Of a DNA stretch of 64,000 bases, positions 42,090-50,149 are shown in pieces. The stretch comes from Labilithrix luteola (GTDB lineage Bacteria; Myxococcota_A; Polyangia; Polyangiales; Polyangiaceae): positions 5,871,001 through 5,935,000 of the forward strand of contig NZ_CP012333.1 of NCBI RefSeq assembly GCF_001263205.1, in the 5' to 3' direction. Numbering within the stretch: the first letter of the stretch is position 1; each line of letters starts with the position of its first letter. The notes beneath the pieces are model-generated. The model saw only the letters and a program-made list of their open reading frames with translations, was not told the DNA's origin and made no database searches. The translations under genes and the position numbers were made by a program.

Positions 42090-43232
42090 ATGGATTTCGA
42101 TCTCACCGAAGAGCAGCGTCTTGTCCGTGACACCGCCCGTGATTTCGCCGCCCGCGAGATCGCGCCGAAGGCCGCCGAGATCGACAAGTCCGGTCGCTGG
42201 CCGAGCGAGATCGTCGCGAAGATGGCCGAACTCGGCTTCCTCGGCATGGCGATCCCCGAGGAGTACGGCGGCGCCGGCCTCGACAACGTCTCCTACTCCC
42301 TCGTCATGGAGGAGATCAGTGCGGCGTGCGCTTCGTGTGGCGTCATCATGAGCGTCAACAACTCGCTCTTCTGCGACCCGATCTACAAGTTCGGCACGCC
42401 CGAGCAGAAGAAAGAGGTCCTCACGGCGTGCGCGAAGGGCGAGAAGCTCGGTTGCTTCGGCCTCACCGAGCCGATGAGCGGTTCCGACGCGCAGACGATG
42501 GCCACGAGCGCCGAGAAGGTCGACGGCGGCTGGGTCATCAACGGCGCGAAGAACTGGATCACGAACGGTCCTCACGCCGACTACATCCTCGTCTTCGCCA
42601 TCACGGACCGCAGCGGTTCGAAGGTGAAGCACACGGCCTTCCTCGTGCCGAAGGGCACGCCGGGCTACACGCAGGCCTCGCCGGACCACAAGCTCGGCAT
42701 CCACGGCGCGCACTCCTGCACCGTGTTCTTCGAGAACTGCAAGGTGCCGGACAGCGCGGTCGTCGGCAACGTCGGTGAAGGCTTCAAGGTCGCGATGGCC
42801 ACGCTCGACGGCGGCCGTATCGGCATCGCCTCGCAGGCGCTCGGCATCGCGAAGGCCTCGCTCGAGACGAGCGTTGCGTACGCCAAGGAGCGAAAGAGCT
42901 TCGGCGTTCCTATCTCGCAGCACCAGGCCATCCAGTTCATGCTCGCCGACATGGCCGTGGAGCTCGACGCAGCCCGTCTCCTCACCTGGCGCGCGGCCAG
43001 CATGAAGGACGCCGGAACGCGTCACTCGATGCAGAGCGCGGAAGCGAAGCTCTACGCGAGCGAGATGGCGACGCGCGTGGCCCACAAGGCCATCCAGATC
43101 CACGGCGGCTACGGCTATTCGACGGAGTTCCCGGTCGAGCGCCACTACCGCGACGCGCGCATCACCGAGATCTACGAAGGCACGAGCGAGATTCAGCGCA
43201 TCGTCATCGCGGCGAGCTTGCTCAAGGCATGA
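42090..43232 (+). CDS. Acyl-CoA dehydrogenase (short/medium-chain type)
   Basis: A 380-residue FAD-dependent acyl-CoA dehydrogenase, full family length. ATG 42090 follows AGAGGGG. It has all landmarks: the N-terminal helical domain (DFDLTEEQRLVRDTARDFAA), GCFGLTEPMSGSDAQ, GWVINGAKNWITNG, KLGIHGAHSCTVFF, RIGIASQALGIAKASL, IQIHGGYGYSTEFPVERHYR and the catalytic glutamate in EIYEGTSEIQRIVIA. It oxidises acyl-CoA to 2-enoyl-CoA and passes electrons to ETF. The sequence style matches butyryl-CoA or short branched-chain enzymes, but the chain length cannot be fixed from the sequence. Its stop codon overlaps the next gene's start. Confidence 0.95.
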   Translation: MDFDLTEEQRLVRDTARDFAAREIAPKAAEIDKSGRWPSEIVAKMAELGFLGMAIPEEYGGAGLDNVSYSLVMEEISAACASCGVIMSVNNSLFCDPIYKFGTPEQKKEVLTACAKGEKLGCFGLTEPMSGSDAQTMATSAEKVDGGWVINGAKNWITNGPHADYILVFAITDRSGSKVKHTAFLVPKGTPGYTQASPDHKLGIHGAHSCTVFFENCKVPDSAVVGNVGEGFKVAMATLDGGRIGIASQALGIAKASLETSVAYAKERKSFGVPISQHQAIQFMLADMAVELDAARLLTWRAASMKDAGTRHSMQSAEAKLYASEMATRVAHKAIQIHGGYGYSTEFPVERHYRDARITEIYEGTSEIQRIVIAASLLKA

Positions 43233-44053
43233 AGGCGCTCCTTCCGTTCACGGGTCTGCTCCTTCTCTCGGCCGTTGGTTGTGGCGGCAGCACGCCTCCA
43301 CCGAAGGTCGAGGAACCCGCGCACGAAGAAACGGCGACCACGCGCCCTGCCTCCACCCCGCAGGTCGCGCAGGAGCTCGGTTCGATCGACCAGCGTGCGG
43401 TCGAGCAGACGTTCAATCGCCTGCAAGACCGCATCGAGACCTGCCACAAGGAAGGTCGCGATCGGGTCGAGTACCTCACCGGCGACGTGAAGGTCTTTCT
43501 TCGCGTCGATGGCAACGGTCGCGTCCGCTACGGCTATTTCGAGGAGACCACGGTCGGCGATCGCGCAAGCGAGAAGTGCATCCTCGACGTCTTCCGTAGC
43601 GCGCAGTGGCCGAAGCCCGAAGGTGGCGAAGCCGAAGTGCGCTACGGCTTCGGCTGGGGCCCGGGCGGTGAGCGTGAGCCCACCTCGTGGGGACCCGAGA
43701 AGGTCGTCGTGCCGCTCGACGCGTCGAAGTCGATCAAGAAGGACGTCGACAAGTGCCGCGCCGGCGGCAAGGGCGACTATCGACTGACCGCCTACGTCGT
43801 GGAAGACGGCGTGGCAACGAACGACGGCTCCGAAGACCGCAACGCGAAGCCGAACGGCAAGGGCGGCAAGCCCACGCCGAAGCAGTCGAACAAACAGCAC
43901 AAGGCCGATGGCGGCGGGAAGTTCCAGGCGCTCGGCATCGCCACGTCGACCAAGGAAGCCGCGGCTCAGGCCGATTGCGTGGTCGACGCCATCAAGGACC
44001 TGAAGCTCCCGAGTCCGGGCAGCTACGCGGCGAAGGTCTCGTTCACACTCTGA
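43229..44053 (+). CDS. Lipoprotein with two AgmX/PglI-type domains
   Basis: A 274-residue lipoprotein whose ATG at 43229 overlaps the dehydrogenase stop (ATGA), so it is cotranslated with it. Lipobox LLSAVGC, then a Pro/Glu/Thr linker. The mature protein has two units related to the AgmX/PglI C-terminal domain: RLQDRIETCHKEGRDRVEY ... SEKCILDVFRSAQWPKP ... RYGFGW (about residues 60-150), and SIKKDVDKCRAGGKGDYRL ... AQADCVVDAIKDLKLPSPG ... AAKVSFTL (about 170-274), separated by a Lys/Asn/Gly-rich insert. Each unit keeps the paired Cys. The link to an acyl-CoA dehydrogenase is unusual for this envelope-protein family. The transcript ends in a clear hairpin. Confidence 0.78.
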   Translation: MKALLPFTGLLLLSAVGCGGSTPPPKVEEPAHEETATTRPASTPQVAQELGSIDQRAVEQTFNRLQDRIETCHKEGRDRVEYLTGDVKVFLRVDGNGRVRYGYFEETTVGDRASEKCILDVFRSAQWPKPEGGEAEVRYGFGWGPGGEREPTSWGPEKVVVPLDASKSIKKDVDKCRAGGKGDYRLTAYVVEDGVATNDGSEDRNAKPNGKGGKPTPKQSNKQHKADGGGKFQALGIATSTKEAAAQADCVVDAIKDLKLPSPGSYAAKVSFTL

Positions 44054-44061
44054 CACTCCTT

Positions 44062-44098
44062 CCGAGCCCGACGATTTTCGATCGGGCTCGGTCGTTTT
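44062..44098 (+). terminator. Hairpin terminator after the AgmX-type lipoprotein
   Basis: Perfect 10-bp stem CCGAGCCCGA (44062-44071) and TCGGGCTCGG (44082-44091), with a ten-base loop and GTCGTTTTCG downstream. It lies between the lipoprotein stop at 44053 and the next acyl-CoA dehydrogenase gene. Confidence 0.8.
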
Positions 44099-44137
44099 CG
44101 ACGTCCGATTTCTGGGGGCCGCTTTCGAGGCTTTGCG

Positions 44138-45286
44138 ATGGATTTCTCGCTGAACGAAACGCAGACGATGGTGCAGAAGGCGGCGCGTGACTACGCGACG
44201 CGCGTGATCATGCCGGAGGCTTCGGCCATCGACAAAGAGGAGCGCTTCCCTCGCGAAATCCTCAAAGGCCTGGCCGACCTCGGCCTCATGGCCGTCAACG
44301 TGCCCGAGGAGTTCGGCGGCGCGCAGGCCGGTCCCGTCGCGTACGCGCTCGCGATGCAAGAGGTCGCGCGTGCGTGCGCCTCGACGGCTGTGACGATGGC
44401 GGTCACCAACATGGTCGGCGAAGTCATCGCCACGTTCGGCACGCCGGAGCAGAAGGCGAACTACTGCCCCAAGCTCGCGAGCGGTGAGTACGTCGCGGGC
44501 TCGTTCGGTCTCTCGGAGCCCGAAGCGGGAAGTGATCCCGGCTCGATGCGCACGACGGCCCGCAAAGAGGGCGATTCGTGGGTCATCGACGGCCAGAAGC
44601 AGTGGATCACGAGCGGCGCGCACGCCGGCGTCATCGTCGTGTGGGCACGCACGGGTGAGCGCGAGAAGCTCCCCGGCACGCGCGGCGTCTCGTGCTTCCT
44701 CGTCGAAGGCGGCACGCCGGGTCTCAAGATCGGCAAGGCCGAAGACAAAATGGGCATCCGCGGTTCGAACACCGTGAGCCTCTCGTTCGAGAACTGCCGC
44801 GTGCCCGAGTCGGCATTGCTCGGTGAGCTGAACGGCGGCTTCAAGATCGCCATGATGGCGCTCGACGGTGGCCGCATCGGCATCTCCTCGCAGGCCATCG
44901 GCATCGCGCGCGCGGCGCTCGAAGAGGCCGTGCAGTACGCGAAGGATCGCAAGCAGTTCGGCAAGTCGATCGGCGAGTTCCAGGCCATCCAGTGGAAGCT
45001 CGCTGACATGAAGCTCGCCCTCGATTCGGCGGACCTGCTCGCGATGCGCGCCGCGTGGCTCAAGGAGCAGCGCCGCCCGTTCTCGCGCGAGGCCTCGATG
45101 GCCAAGCTGTTCGCCACCGAAGCGGCGAACCGCATCGCCAACGAGAACGTGCAGATCCACGGCGGCTACGGCTACACGCGTGAGTTCGCCGCGGAGCGCC
45201 ACGTGCGCGACGCCCGCGTCACCACGATCTACGAAGGTACGAGCGAAGTTCAGCGCATCGTCATCGCGCGCAGCACGCTCGCCTGA
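44138..45286 (+). CDS. Acyl-CoA dehydrogenase
   Basis: A 382-residue acyl-CoA dehydrogenase paralogous to the gene at 42090. It shows GSFGLSEPEAGSDPGS, SWVIDGQKQWITSGA, KMGIRGSNTVSLSF, RIGISSQAIGIARAAL, VQIHGGYGYTREFAAERHVR and the catalytic Glu in TIYEGTSEVQRIVIAR. It starts at ATG 44138 with GAGG upstream and follows the hairpin at 44062-44098, so it has its own transcription unit. Two similar dehydrogenases flanking a lipoprotein gene suggest duplication followed by insertion of the lipoprotein, or a fatty or amino-acid degradation cluster. The substrate cannot be fixed from sequence. Confidence 0.95.
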   Translation: MDFSLNETQTMVQKAARDYATRVIMPEASAIDKEERFPREILKGLADLGLMAVNVPEEFGGAQAGPVAYALAMQEVARACASTAVTMAVTNMVGEVIATFGTPEQKANYCPKLASGEYVAGSFGLSEPEAGSDPGSMRTTARKEGDSWVIDGQKQWITSGAHAGVIVVWARTGEREKLPGTRGVSCFLVEGGTPGLKIGKAEDKMGIRGSNTVSLSFENCRVPESALLGELNGGFKIAMMALDGGRIGISSQAIGIARAALEEAVQYAKDRKQFGKSIGEFQAIQWKLADMKLALDSADLLAMRAAWLKEQRRPFSREASMAKLFATEAANRIANENVQIHGGYGYTREFAAERHVRDARVTTIYEGTSEVQRIVIARSTLA

Positions 45287-45380
45287 ATCAGGCGGCGACT
45301 TCGCTCGCGGCATGCACGGCCGCGATGCCGACGGCGGGATCGTGACTCACGTCCCCGACGTCGGCGTCGCTGCTCGCTGA

Positions 45381-46076
45381 CTACTTCTTCACGAAGCGAT
45401 AGATGGCGAGTGACTTGCCGTAGGGCTGCAGGAGCTCGAGGACCTGCTTGTTGAGCCTCGTCTCGGAATTGTAGGGCAGGGGCGCAGCGGCCGAGACGGG
45501 GCACGTTCCGGTGTTGGACGCCGGTGACGTTCCACCCGCACCGGGAGCGAGCGTGAACGTTCGATGGTGCGTGCCGGTATTGGCGATCCGCGCGACGGTC
45601 TGGACCGTGCCGACGCCCGCGCCGTCGACCGTGAGAGCGAGCGTCTCGCGGAAGCCGGTCGGCAGGAACTGATTCTGGCAGAAGTTCGGCGCCCCGAGGG
45701 CCACGACGGACTCGAGGAGATAGGTGCCGCCGACGAGCGCTCCGCCGTGCGTGGGCGGCCTGACGGAAGCACACGTCGAGGTCACCGCTTGTCCCTCGTT
45801 CGCTAGCGTGTTGCAGGGCCCACCGTCGGTGCCCGCATCGTCGGATGGGTCACCGGCATCGGGATCGATGTTCGACCCACCGTCAGTGACGGCTTCGCCG
45901 CCGTCGTCCGACGATGCGTCACCGCTCGTGGGTGAACCGTCTTCATCACCCCCGTCGTTGCTCGCGTTGTTCGTGGATGCGGGCGTCACGCTCGCCTCGC
46001 TTCCTCCGCACCCTTGCGCGATGGCCGCGCAGCCGAGGAGAAACACTCCGACAAAAGCCAAGTCTCTACGAAGCAT
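45381..46076 (-). CDS. Lipoprotein with Asp/Ser/Gly-rich linker, function unknown
   Basis: A 231-residue lipoprotein starting at ATG 46076, preceded by GGGAGGTGTGC. The signal peptide ends in AQGC (LGCAAIAQGCGG). A very acidic linker follows (about residues 30-85, NDGGDEDGSPTSGD and the like). The domain of about 140 residues has four cysteines and a beta-sandwich look (LVGGTYLLESVVAL, ETLALTVDGAGVGTVQTVAR, TRLNKQVLELLQPYGKSL). The last 15 residues (SLAIYRFVKK) complete the beta structure. No family could be named; it is a typical surface lipoprotein of the group. Confidence 0.75.
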   Translation of the reverse strand: MLRRDLAFVGVFLLGCAAIAQGCGGSEASVTPASTNNASNDGGDEDGSPTSGDASSDDGGEAVTDGGSNIDPDAGDPSDDAGTDGGPCNTLANEGQAVTSTCASVRPPTHGGALVGGTYLLESVVALGAPNFCQNQFLPTGFRETLALTVDGAGVGTVQTVARIANTGTHHRTFTLAPGAGGTSPASNTGTCPVSAAAPLPYNSETRLNKQVLELLQPYGKSLAIYRFVKK

Positions 46077-46217
46077 GCACACCTCCCGTCGGCCTCGTGT
46101 GCAAGGGAACGGCCACGCTGGCGTCGTTGTATCCTCCGAGCTTCTTGCGGCGAGCGTGTCTTGCCGGCGTGGGCTCACCCGAACGTCGTTGCGTTCACCC
46201 CCCGCACCTCGTTCGGT

Positions 46218-46409
46218 TCAGGACGAGCGGGCGTTACGCGGTGAGACGGCCCGGGTTGCGGCGACCTCGACGGTGAGGGGACCGCACGCGGCCGTTTCTC
46301 CACTGCAGCACTCGGCCTGGTTCACTCCGAACATCGGACAGCCGTTACGCACGCAGGCAGCGTGACCGTGGACGTAGGCCATGGGTTCGCGGCAGAGCGC
46401 ACAATGCAT
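46218..46409 (-). CDS. Zinc-ribbon-like Cys-rich miniprotein, 63 residues
   Basis: ATG 46409 opens a small protein with regularly spaced cysteines: CALC, then AACVRNGCPMFGVNQAECC and a late Cys. The phrase HGHAACVRNGCPMFGVNQAECC looks conserved and I have seen very similar small proteins in related bacteria, so I think it is real. It should bind Zn2+ as a zinc-ribbon-like knuckle. It faces away from the Cys-rich miniprotein, ECF sigma factor and membrane protein to its right, with 139 bases between divergent starts. It may belong to the same regulatory unit. Confidence 0.65.
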   Translation of the reverse strand: MHCALCREPMAYVHGHAACVRNGCPMFGVNQAECCSGETAACGPLTVEVAATRAVSPRNARSS

Positions 46410-46548
46410 TTCATCAGCATACCCAAACTGGCCTAGCCAGGGCTGAAATGGCCTGATTCTGCGGGAAAATGCCCCCAGAAATCGTCCGGGCGGGCTGTCA
46501 CGGAGCTGTTCTTCCGCGCCTATTCAAGGTGCAGGAGGAAACGCTTCA

Positions 46549-46788
46549 ATGATCAACCTCATCCGTACCCATTGGCGGAAGATCTCGACCGGGCTCATGG
46601 TGTTCACGGTTCTCGGAACCGGCGCCTTCGCGGCCAACTCGTACTTTGCCGGCGATTGCTGCGCGCCGGGAGCGGCCTGCTGCAAGCCGGGCGCTCCGTG
46701 CTGCAAGGGCGGCGCTCACGGCAAACACGTCGCCAACGCGGGTGAGAACGCCGCGGAAGGCGCCGACAACCACGTCGCGGAGCGCTGA
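46549..46788 (+). CDS. Exported Cys-rich miniprotein with CCxPG repeats
   Basis: A 79-residue protein; ATG 46549, AGGAGG ten bases upstream. The N-terminal region has a short cytoplasmic lead (INLIRTHWRKI), a hydrophobic stretch (STGLMVFTVLGTGAFA) and a mature part GDCCAPGAACCKPGAPCC, then a His/Gly/Asn tail. The repeated CC-x-PG unit (three Cys pairs in about 16 residues) suggests a metal-binding or redox peptide exposed outside the cytoplasmic membrane. It lies 72 bases upstream of an ECF sigma gene on the same strand. It may be the signal that the sigma/membrane pair monitors. Confidence 0.7.
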   Translation: MINLIRTHWRKISTGLMVFTVLGTGAFAANSYFAGDCCAPGAACCKPGAPCCKGGAHGKHVANAGENAAEGADNHVAER

Positions 46789-46860
46789 ACGCTCGAGCGT
46801 GTCGGGTAAGGCTGGGCTTTTGGGTTCGGCCCTCCGCTGGTATGCGCATGCGAAGACGCG

Positions 46861-47409
46861 ATGGATGAACGCTCCTCGATCCGAACGCTCGACGCCGACA
46901 TGGCGCGTCTCGCGGATGGCGATCGAGATGCGTGCGCCCGCGTCTTCGCGGCGCTCTGGCCCGTGATGGTCGCGTTCGCCGAGAAGACGCTCGGCGCGTC
47001 CGCCGATGCCGACGACGTCGCGCAGAAGGCGATGGCGAAGTTGTTCGCACAGGCGTCGGACTTCGATCGTGACAGGCCCGCACTTGCCTGGGCGCTGTCG
47101 ATCACCGGTTGGGAGTGCCGGACGGTGCTTCGTCAGCGGCAGCGACGCCGTGAAGACGTGCTGACGCAAGACGTTCACGACGGCGTTGCTTCACGCGACC
47201 GGGATCCCGAAGAGCATGCGGTGCTGAGAGGCCTTTCGGAGGCCGTTCGAACCTCGCTCGGTGAGCTCTCGGTTCTGGATCAGGAGACGCTTCGCGCGGC
47301 GTTCTTCGAAGAGATGGGCGTCGGCGCCGAGGGCTCGACGTTCCGCAAGCGCAAGGAGCGCGCACTCGACCGACTGCGCGCAACGTGGAGAAGGCTCTAT
47401 GGCGATTGA
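46861..47409 (+). CDS. ECF-type sigma factor
   Basis: A 182-residue sigma-70 family protein of the extracytoplasmic-function type. Region 2 is recognisable (FAEKTLGASADADDVAQKAM, then FDRDRPALAWALSITGWECR), with a linker of about 30 residues. Region 4 (LSVLDQETLRAAFFEEMGVG, ERALDRLRATWRRLYGD) provides the helix-turn-helix for the -35 element. The next gene starts ten bases before its stop codon, in the arrangement usual for sigma and membrane-bound anti-sigma. The sigma factor should therefore control a small regulon that includes this locus. Confidence 0.85.
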   Translation: MDERSSIRTLDADMARLADGDRDACARVFAALWPVMVAFAEKTLGASADADDVAQKAMAKLFAQASDFDRDRPALAWALSITGWECRTVLRQRQRRREDVLTQDVHDGVASRDRDPEEHAVLRGLSEAVRTSLGELSVLDQETLRAAFFEEMGVGAEGSTFRKRKERALDRLRATWRRLYGD

Positions 47410-47944
47410 TCAAGCTGCCGCTCTGAAGATGGCACTCCGCTCGTACGAGCGAGGTCGTGCCGCGCGCGCTGCGATGTTCGCCGCCCCGCTCGCGGCCACC
47501 GCGCTTCTCGCCGTCTGCCTGGGAACCACGCCGTCTCTCGCGCTAGGTCTCGGCGTGGCGCTTCTCGCGTCGTCGTGGTTCTTCTTGTGGCGCGGACAGT
47601 CGTTCGGACGCGCTGTGTTCCCCGGCGTGCTCGCGGGCCTCATGCCGCTCGGTCTCGCGCTCGCGGCGCGTTCGTACGGTCACGTCTGCACGGGCAGCGA
47701 GTGCGTTTCGCTCTGCGTCCCTGCGTGTACGGGTGGAGGTCTGCTCGCTGGGCTGCTCATCGCACGCGCCGGCAGGCACGTGACGTCGAAGCTCACGTTC
47801 TTCGGGAGCGCGTCGCTCGTCGCGGGGCTCATCGGAGCGCTCGGCTGTTCGTGCGTCGGTGCGGGCGGCGTCGTCGGTCTCGCCGTGGGCTTGGCATTCA
47901 CGCTCGTGCCTGCGTCCATCCTGCGTCCGCAGATGAGTCGATGA
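47399..47944 (+). CDS. Four- to six-span membrane protein with conserved cysteines, possible anti-sigma factor
   Basis: A 181-residue protein starting at ATG 47399, overlapping the sigma gene stop by 11 bases, so translation is coupled. The first about 25 residues (AIDQAAALKMALRSYERGRA) form a cytoplasmic helix of the size that could hold a sigma factor. Five or so hydrophobic segments follow (for example AAPLAATALLAVCL, LALGLGVALLASSWFFL, AVFPGVLAGLMPLGLAL, LIGALGCSCVGAGGVVGLAV). Between two spans lies a loop with GSECVSLCVPACTGG. This Cys loop next to a Cys-rich exported peptide suggests sensing of thiol state or metal. No zinc-binding anti-sigma motif (HxxxCxxC) is present. Confidence 0.72.
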   Translation: MAIDQAAALKMALRSYERGRAARAAMFAAPLAATALLAVCLGTTPSLALGLGVALLASSWFFLWRGQSFGRAVFPGVLAGLMPLGLALAARSYGHVCTGSECVSLCVPACTGGGLLAGLLIARAGRHVTSKLTFFGSASLVAGLIGALGCSCVGAGGVVGLAVGLAFTLVPASILRPQMSR

Positions 47945-48162
47945 GCCGGTAAGCGGTCTGACCGTTTCACGCGTAACGGATTCCAGCAAACTCGGCTCTG
48001 CGGCACGACCGCGCGATGGGTTGTGTCCGGCCGAAAATGCTGCCGACCTTTGCACGGTCTGAGATAGTCCTCCGTCGAACGATTGGGCTTCGTCGGGCGA
48101 GACGGAGAGAAGTCCGTTCCCTCACGCTCGGCATTCAGCCCCCCAAATCGAGGGGAGACTTC

Positions 48163-48813
48163 ATGCGTAAGATCGTGACGTTTGCTTTGGCCTTCGGCAG
48201 CCTTCTTTTTGCCAGCAGTGCGTTCGCTCAAGGTGCGCCGCCTGCAGGCGCGGCACCTGGTGTGGCCGCGAATCCGACCAGCGCCGATGCGCCTGCGAAG
48301 ACCGACGATGGTGACGACGGCAAGAAGATCGGACTCGGTGGTGATCTTCTGTTCCTCATCCCAACGGGTGACTTGGCAGACGCCACGGGCCCGCAGATCG
48401 GACCGCTCTTCCGCGCGGGTTATCGGGTCATCCCCGCGCTCGAAGTGACCGGTCGTATCGGCTACCTCTTCGCCTTCTCCAAATCGGTAGGCCAAGTCGA
48501 CAGTAGTGTGACCACCGTTCCAATCTGGGCGGGCGCTCGCTACTTCTTCATGGAGCCCAAGGCCGGTCTCTACGCGGGAGCCGAGGTCGGTCTCAATATC
48601 ATCACGGGCCACGTGAGCGGCGGGGGAGTGAGCGTTTCGTCCGACAGCCAGACGCGCTTCGGCGCCAATATCGGCGCAGGCTACGTCATCAGCAAGGAGC
48701 TCCCGATCGACATCCGTGCCCAGCTCACGATGTACAATCTGCTCGGCAAGGAAGACGGCGAGAAGACGTACCTCGGCGTCGGACTAGGTGCAGGGTACAC
48801 GTTCCAGCTCTGA
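48163..48813 (+). CDS. Outer-membrane beta-barrel protein (OmpW/porin-like)
   Basis: A 216-residue exported protein; ATG 48163 follows GAGGGGAGA. Signal peptide KIVTFALAFGSLLFASSAFA with an AxA cleavage site before QGAPP. A short disordered Ala/Pro linker leads into alternating beta strands with aromatic ends (GLGGDLLFLIPTGD, LFRAGYRVIPALEVTGRIGY, VPIWAGARYFFMEPKAGLYAG, TRFGANIGAGYVISKEL, TYLGVGLGAGYTFQL). The final residue pattern (Y-T-F-Q-L) suits the BAM-recognised C-terminus of outer-membrane barrels. Small size suggests eight strands. Specific function unknown. Confidence 0.82.
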   Translation: MRKIVTFALAFGSLLFASSAFAQGAPPAGAAPGVAANPTSADAPAKTDDGDDGKKIGLGGDLLFLIPTGDLADATGPQIGPLFRAGYRVIPALEVTGRIGYLFAFSKSVGQVDSSVTTVPIWAGARYFFMEPKAGLYAGAEVGLNIITGHVSGGGVSVSSDSQTRFGANIGAGYVISKELPIDIRAQLTMYNLLGKEDGEKTYLGVGLGAGYTFQL

Positions 48814-48833
48814 GCCCCGAATCGTGAGACCCG

Positions 48834-48871
48834 CGCCGGCGGCTATTCTCCCGCGAGAAGGGCCGCCGGCG
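48834..48871 (+). terminator. Nested hairpin after the barrel protein, probable terminator
   Basis: Outer stem CGCCGGCGGC (48834-48843) with GCCGCCGGCG (48862-48871), perfect 10 bp, and an inner TTCTC-CCGC-GAGAA hairpin inside the loop. It starts 20 bases after the stop codon at 48813 but has only a weak T content after it. Confidence 0.6.
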
Positions 48872-48962
48872 TTGTCGTTCGTCGCGTGCCGGAGACACAG
48901 TTGTGACCGGCGCGGGCGCAAGATTCTCGGGGAAGAGCCCAAGGCTCGTGCCGTAGGATCAC

Positions 48963-49526
48963 ATGATGGATCGCAACCTGAAGCTGGCCGTGATCTCCGT
49001 GTTGATGGAAAAGGGGCTCTACACCTTCGACGATGCGCCGTTCGCGAAGATCGGCGATCTGACGAAGCGCATGACGAAGGTGCTCGACTACTTCGACAAG
49101 CTCGAACTCTCCGAGGAGCAGCTCGCGGCGGTCGACGAGATCAACCCCGACGGCGGTGACCTCGTCTACCAGAGCGTGTTCGGCGGTGGCGAAGGCAACA
49201 ACATCTTCCGCGACAACCTCAAGAAGCTCAAGATTCGCTCGCTGGAAGGGATCGGCGCCTGCAAGAACCTGAAGACGCTGAAGCTCGATGATGAGTTCTC
49301 ACGGAAGAATCTCAAGATCGCGCCGCTCGGTGAGCTTGCCGAGCTCGAGGTGGTCGATATCGACGTCGCGTTCACCGAGCTCGAGGCGCTCCTGTCTTGC
49401 CGCAAGTTGAAGAAGGCCAGCATGGGTGGCGGCCTCACGGACGAAGAACAAGCCGTGGTCGACGAGCTGCTCAAACGCGGCGTCGAAGTCTGGGTCGACA
49501 GCAGGCGCCAGCCCAATCCGTCCTGA
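48963..49526 (+). CDS. Hypothetical leucine-rich protein, DUF6892-like
   Basis: A 187-residue protein; ATG 48963 (or 48966). The sequence begins with RNLKLAVISVLMEKGLYTFDD, which resembles the LKLxVIxxLMxxxLL...FDIYE opening of a family I know as DUF6892. The second half has leucine-rich spacing (IRSLEGIGACKNLKTLKLDD, LELEVVDIDVAFTELEALL). It is soluble and has no signal peptide. It converges with the SMI1/KNR4-like gene only six bases away, and such genes often occur in polymorphic-toxin immunity contexts. No toxin is visible here. Confidence 0.65.
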   Translation: MMDRNLKLAVISVLMEKGLYTFDDAPFAKIGDLTKRMTKVLDYFDKLELSEEQLAAVDEINPDGGDLVYQSVFGGGEGNNIFRDNLKKLKIRSLEGIGACKNLKTLKLDDEFSRKNLKIAPLGELAELEVVDIDVAFTELEALLSCRKLKKASMGGGLTDEEQAVVDELLKRGVEVWVDSRRQPNPS

Positions 49527-49531
49527 GAGGG

Positions 49532-50149
49532 TCAGAGGCCGTCGAACGGGTTGAGCGGCTCCCGCTTCTTCGCGCATGCGACCCAGCGCGCGACGAACTC
49601 GGAGAACGACTTCGTCTTTCGGCCTACCGGGCGCCCATTTTCGTGATCGCGTTCGACGATGACGACGCGGTCGTCGTTCTTCGTTTGAAGCGTGAGCATC
49701 ACCCAGAAGGCCTCGTCCTCGTCGTCCTCTCCGTCCGCCATGAACGGGAGCATCTTCGACAGGTCGAGGCGTTTCTTCTTCGCCGCCACCGCCTTGTCTT
49801 CGTCGGAGAAACAGGCCATCGCGGCCTTCCGAGCTTTCTTGACCGCCGCGGGACGGAGAATTCGAAACGGCGCGGGCTCGTCGTCGCTTGCCGCGAGGAG
49901 GGTCCCTGCGCCGACCGTCGTCAGGAGCTCTCGATACGCCGAAGGTAGAAATCCCGCACTCGGCTCGAGCTTGGCGATCGCCGCGGCCTCGAGCGCGCGG
50001 AGCCCGCGTAGGGGGTGATCCCAGCGGTTGGCTCGGAGCTCCTTCATACCCTCCACGGGATCGTCCTCGATGAGCGTGGGAACGTACTTCTTCACGTACC
50101 AGTCTGCGTAGGCGTCGAAGACCTGTTTGATGGACGAAGTCACTTTCAT
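49532..50149 (-). CDS. SMI1/KNR4 (SUKH)-like protein
   Basis: A 205-residue protein starting at ATG 50149. A segment typical of SUKH superfamily immunity and regulatory proteins is present (SAGFLPSAYRELLTTVGAGTL, matching the LPxxYxxFLxxxGxGG signature). The N-terminus adds a helical segment (SIKQVFDAYADWYVKKYVP), and the C-terminal third has an acidic patch (ADGEDDEDEAFW) followed by beta strands. SUKH proteins often bind toxins of secreted systems, but others are cellular regulators; no toxin gene is adjacent. It faces the DUF6892-like gene with convergent stops. Conclusion based on one motif. Confidence 0.55.
   Translation of the reverse strand: MKVTSSIKQVFDAYADWYVKKYVPTLIEDDPVEGMKELRANRWDHPLRGLRALEAAAIAKLEPSAGFLPSAYRELLTTVGAGTLLAASDDEPAPFRILRPAAVKKARKAAMACFSDEDKAVAAKKKRLDLSKMLPFMADGEDDEDEAFWVMLTLQTKNDDRVVIVERDHENGRPVGRKTKSFSEFVARWVACAKKREPLNPFDGL

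Noticed and set aside
45328..45370. GCCGACG/CGTCGGC pair as a terminator of the second dehydrogenase
   Set aside because: The loop is about 24 bases and there is no T run, so the match is likely chance.
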